Assembly: GCA_963971405.1 (NCBI GenBank)
Contig: OZ020490.1
Coordinates: forward strand, 34,249,464 to 34,313,463
DNA length: 64,000 nucleotides
Direction of reading: 5' to 3'
DNA from: Psococerastis gibbosa
Lineage: Eukaryota > Arthropoda > Insecta > Psocodea > Psocidae
How positions within the stretch are numbered: the stretch's first letter is position 1; each line of letters begins with the position of its first letter. Positions 62,503-64,000 of the stretch are shown here, piece after piece. The notes under the pieces were generated by a model, which was given only the letters and a program-made list of their open reading frames with translations, did not search any database and was not told the origin of the DNA. The position numbers and the translations under genes are program-made.

Positions 62503-63245
62503 AATAATTACTATACAAAATAATGAGGGAACATTGTACACTATGAAGCCGGTGTCATAAAGTTAACAAATTCATTGACCGAATAAAAAGCGTTTTCCGT
62601 TAAGAGCATTTTTAGATTTTTGCGAAAGAGTTTGGAACATGGAGCATTTTTCAAATCATGAGGTAGCATGTTTAAGAGCTTACTGGTGAACAATCCTGAC
62701 AAGAGGGAGACCCGCGGGTTCGAATTCCGTTTAATTTTTACAATCTTCCTTTTTCTAACGTCTCCTAAAATATCTATCTAAAGATATCATTGAGATGTCA
62801 TAAATTAGACAAATTTTTCTCTACATTTCAACATACAGTGTGGCTGTACATCACTAATACCTATAATGTCATTGATCATATTGCAGTATTAAAAGGTACG
62901 GTCATATGAGGAGCTTGGTTACAAACGTGGCCAACTCCATTTTTTTACAAAATGGGGTTTTGATCCGACCTTGCAGAAAATTTTAATGTCCACCTGCACG
63001 TTGTAAAATAAAGTGACAAAAGCAGCCAGATTGCGCACAGAAGCGCTGAGAAGTCTAGGGTTAGCTATAAACTTAATGCAATTTTCAACAGAAAATCCAC
63101 TCTCTTGAAAAATTCTACAACTTGGAGTTGGCCATGTTTGTAAACAGCCTCCTCATATAACCCTGGCAATGAAATACCTAACTTTGCTGATTGAAGAGGT
63201 AACCTTCTGTTTATAACCGAAATTAGAGGATCTAGAAAAAAACTG
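62503..63245. other. Unassigned with a TIR element
   Basis: 62896-63165 has inverted arms (CATATGAGGAGCTTGGTTAC with GTAAACAGCCTCCTCATATA, then GGCCAACTCCA/TGGAGTTGGCC) of about 45 bp. It is a MITE-like hairpin of unknown type. A lone B-box-like GGGTTCGAATTCC lies at 62726. Confidence 0.55.
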
Positions 63246-63566
63246 GACTTGGCGGGATTCAAACCCATGATCTACGTCTATCCGGGCATACGAATCTTGT
63301 CAAAAAAGAGCTTATAAGTTGAGGATTTAGAAGGCACCGTATTTGTCGGGCTTGTGGTTCAGCGGTTAAGATGATGCTCCAGATAGGCGTAGATGCGTTG
63401 AATCCCGCTAGTCCAGCTTTTCTAAATCCTCTAGTTTGAGTCCCACGCTTACTACATTTTCTGGCCAAACTTCGGAGGCGGCCCCAGGCCTTCTTAGAGT
63501 TCAGTGAAAGAGAGGGCATTATGTAGCCCTAACGCCGCTATGTTGGCTTAGCTATGAAATAAAATA
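63246..63566. repeat. SINE2 opposed pair and SINE1
   Basis: 63246-63300 (-) and 63350-63420 (+) are SINE2 heads facing away from each other. 63429-63566 (+) is the body of SINE1 (CTTCGGAGG, TAGCCCTAACGCCGCTA, GGCTTAG). Its tail abuts the splice acceptor of the next exon. Confidence 0.55.
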
Positions 63567-63579
63567 TTTTTTGTTACAG

Positions 63580-63729
63580 GCACGCAGAACCTAAGATGAC
63601 CGCAGGGGGAGTGCTTGAGGGGATTCTTCGGAAAAGATCTTGACAAATCAACACTAGAAGACCATGATTGTATCTACTGCTTTTCTCTTGTACCTCCTTC
63701 AGCTGTCGGTGGCTGCAGAAGCCGAAGAG
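63580..63729 (+). CDS. First coding exon of a secreted or membrane protein
   Basis: After the acceptor TTTTTTGTTACAG the exon has an 84-base leader. ATG at 63664 then opens 22 codons, MIVSTAFLLYLLQLSVAAEAEE, ending at a GTAAGT donor in phase 0. This is a good signal peptide with a likely cleavage site near VAA-EA. An upstream ATG (63594) starts a 15-codon ORF ending TGA at 63639-63641, which could lower translation. The rest of the gene lies beyond the window, so the product is unknown. Confidence 0.6.
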
Positions 63730-63794
63730 GTAAGTTCTATTATTGCTTGCATCATTTTTACCATTTACCACGTAGGCTACTATTACTTTTTTTT

Positions 63795-63930
63795 CTAACG
63801 CCTGCTTTCAGCATTTCTGCTTTAAGCAACCCTGTTAGCCTGGCGGGGGAGTGAGTCTGTTTATTAACTTGTGACACCCTAAGGGCAGACTCTTTCACCT
63901 CGGGGGAAAGGGGAGTTGTCTGGCAGGGTC
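63795..63930 (+). repeat. Repeat family A, truncated copy
   Basis: Starts CTAACGCCTGCTTTCAGC and stops after GTTGTCTGGCAGGGT. It lies in the first intron of the right-edge gene. Confidence 0.65.
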
Positions 63931-64000
63931 ATGTACCATTACCATTTGATACCAGCGTATGAAAAGAGTCATGCAGTAATATAATTATGTTGAACTCCTA

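Overview
The window reads as nuclear DNA of an invertebrate animal, most likely an arthropod and perhaps an insect. Genes are split by GT-AG introns, coding density is very low, and transposon debris dominates. The organism call is an inference from these traits, the prosaposin sequence and the repeat style; no species marker was found.

The one well-supported host gene is a prosaposin (saposin precursor) on the minus strand, rebuilt here from nine exons between 23358 and 3139. A 14-codon signal-peptide exon is followed by a SapA domain and five SapB domains with complete six-cysteine patterns (627 codons so far, no stop). The 3' end lies left of the window. All nine exons join in frame at consensus splice sites. 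The gene covers about 20 kb because its introns are filled with repeats: a segmental duplication of a PIF/Harbinger-like transposon (1-2767 and 4917-8768), several TIR elements, a roughly 360 bp repeat family (called A here), and an apparently intact, very young Copia retrotransposon in intron 1 (18354-22986), which sits inside a short LINE fragment.

From 23.4 to 63.5 kb I find no convincing complete gene. The region is a mosaic of LINE reverse-transcriptase ends, three tRNA-derived SINE families, TIR elements with clear target-site duplications (TAA/TTA, TA, TTAA, 8 bp), a roughly 0.9 kb repeat with a poly-G run and a GTCT tract (family Y), family A copies, a 120 bp tandem repeat (52.8-53.6 kb), a GAA-rich minisatellite (54.8-55.3 kb) and an array of palindromes (57.5-58.7 kb). 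Three short coding-like stretches (31.08, 31.46 and 59.95 kb) could be exons of unknown genes. At the right edge a plus-strand exon (63580-63729) encodes a signal peptide and starts a second gene that leaves the window.

Repeat family names (A, Y, C, D, SINE1-3) are local labels. Family assignments come from motifs read by eye, not from a database search.
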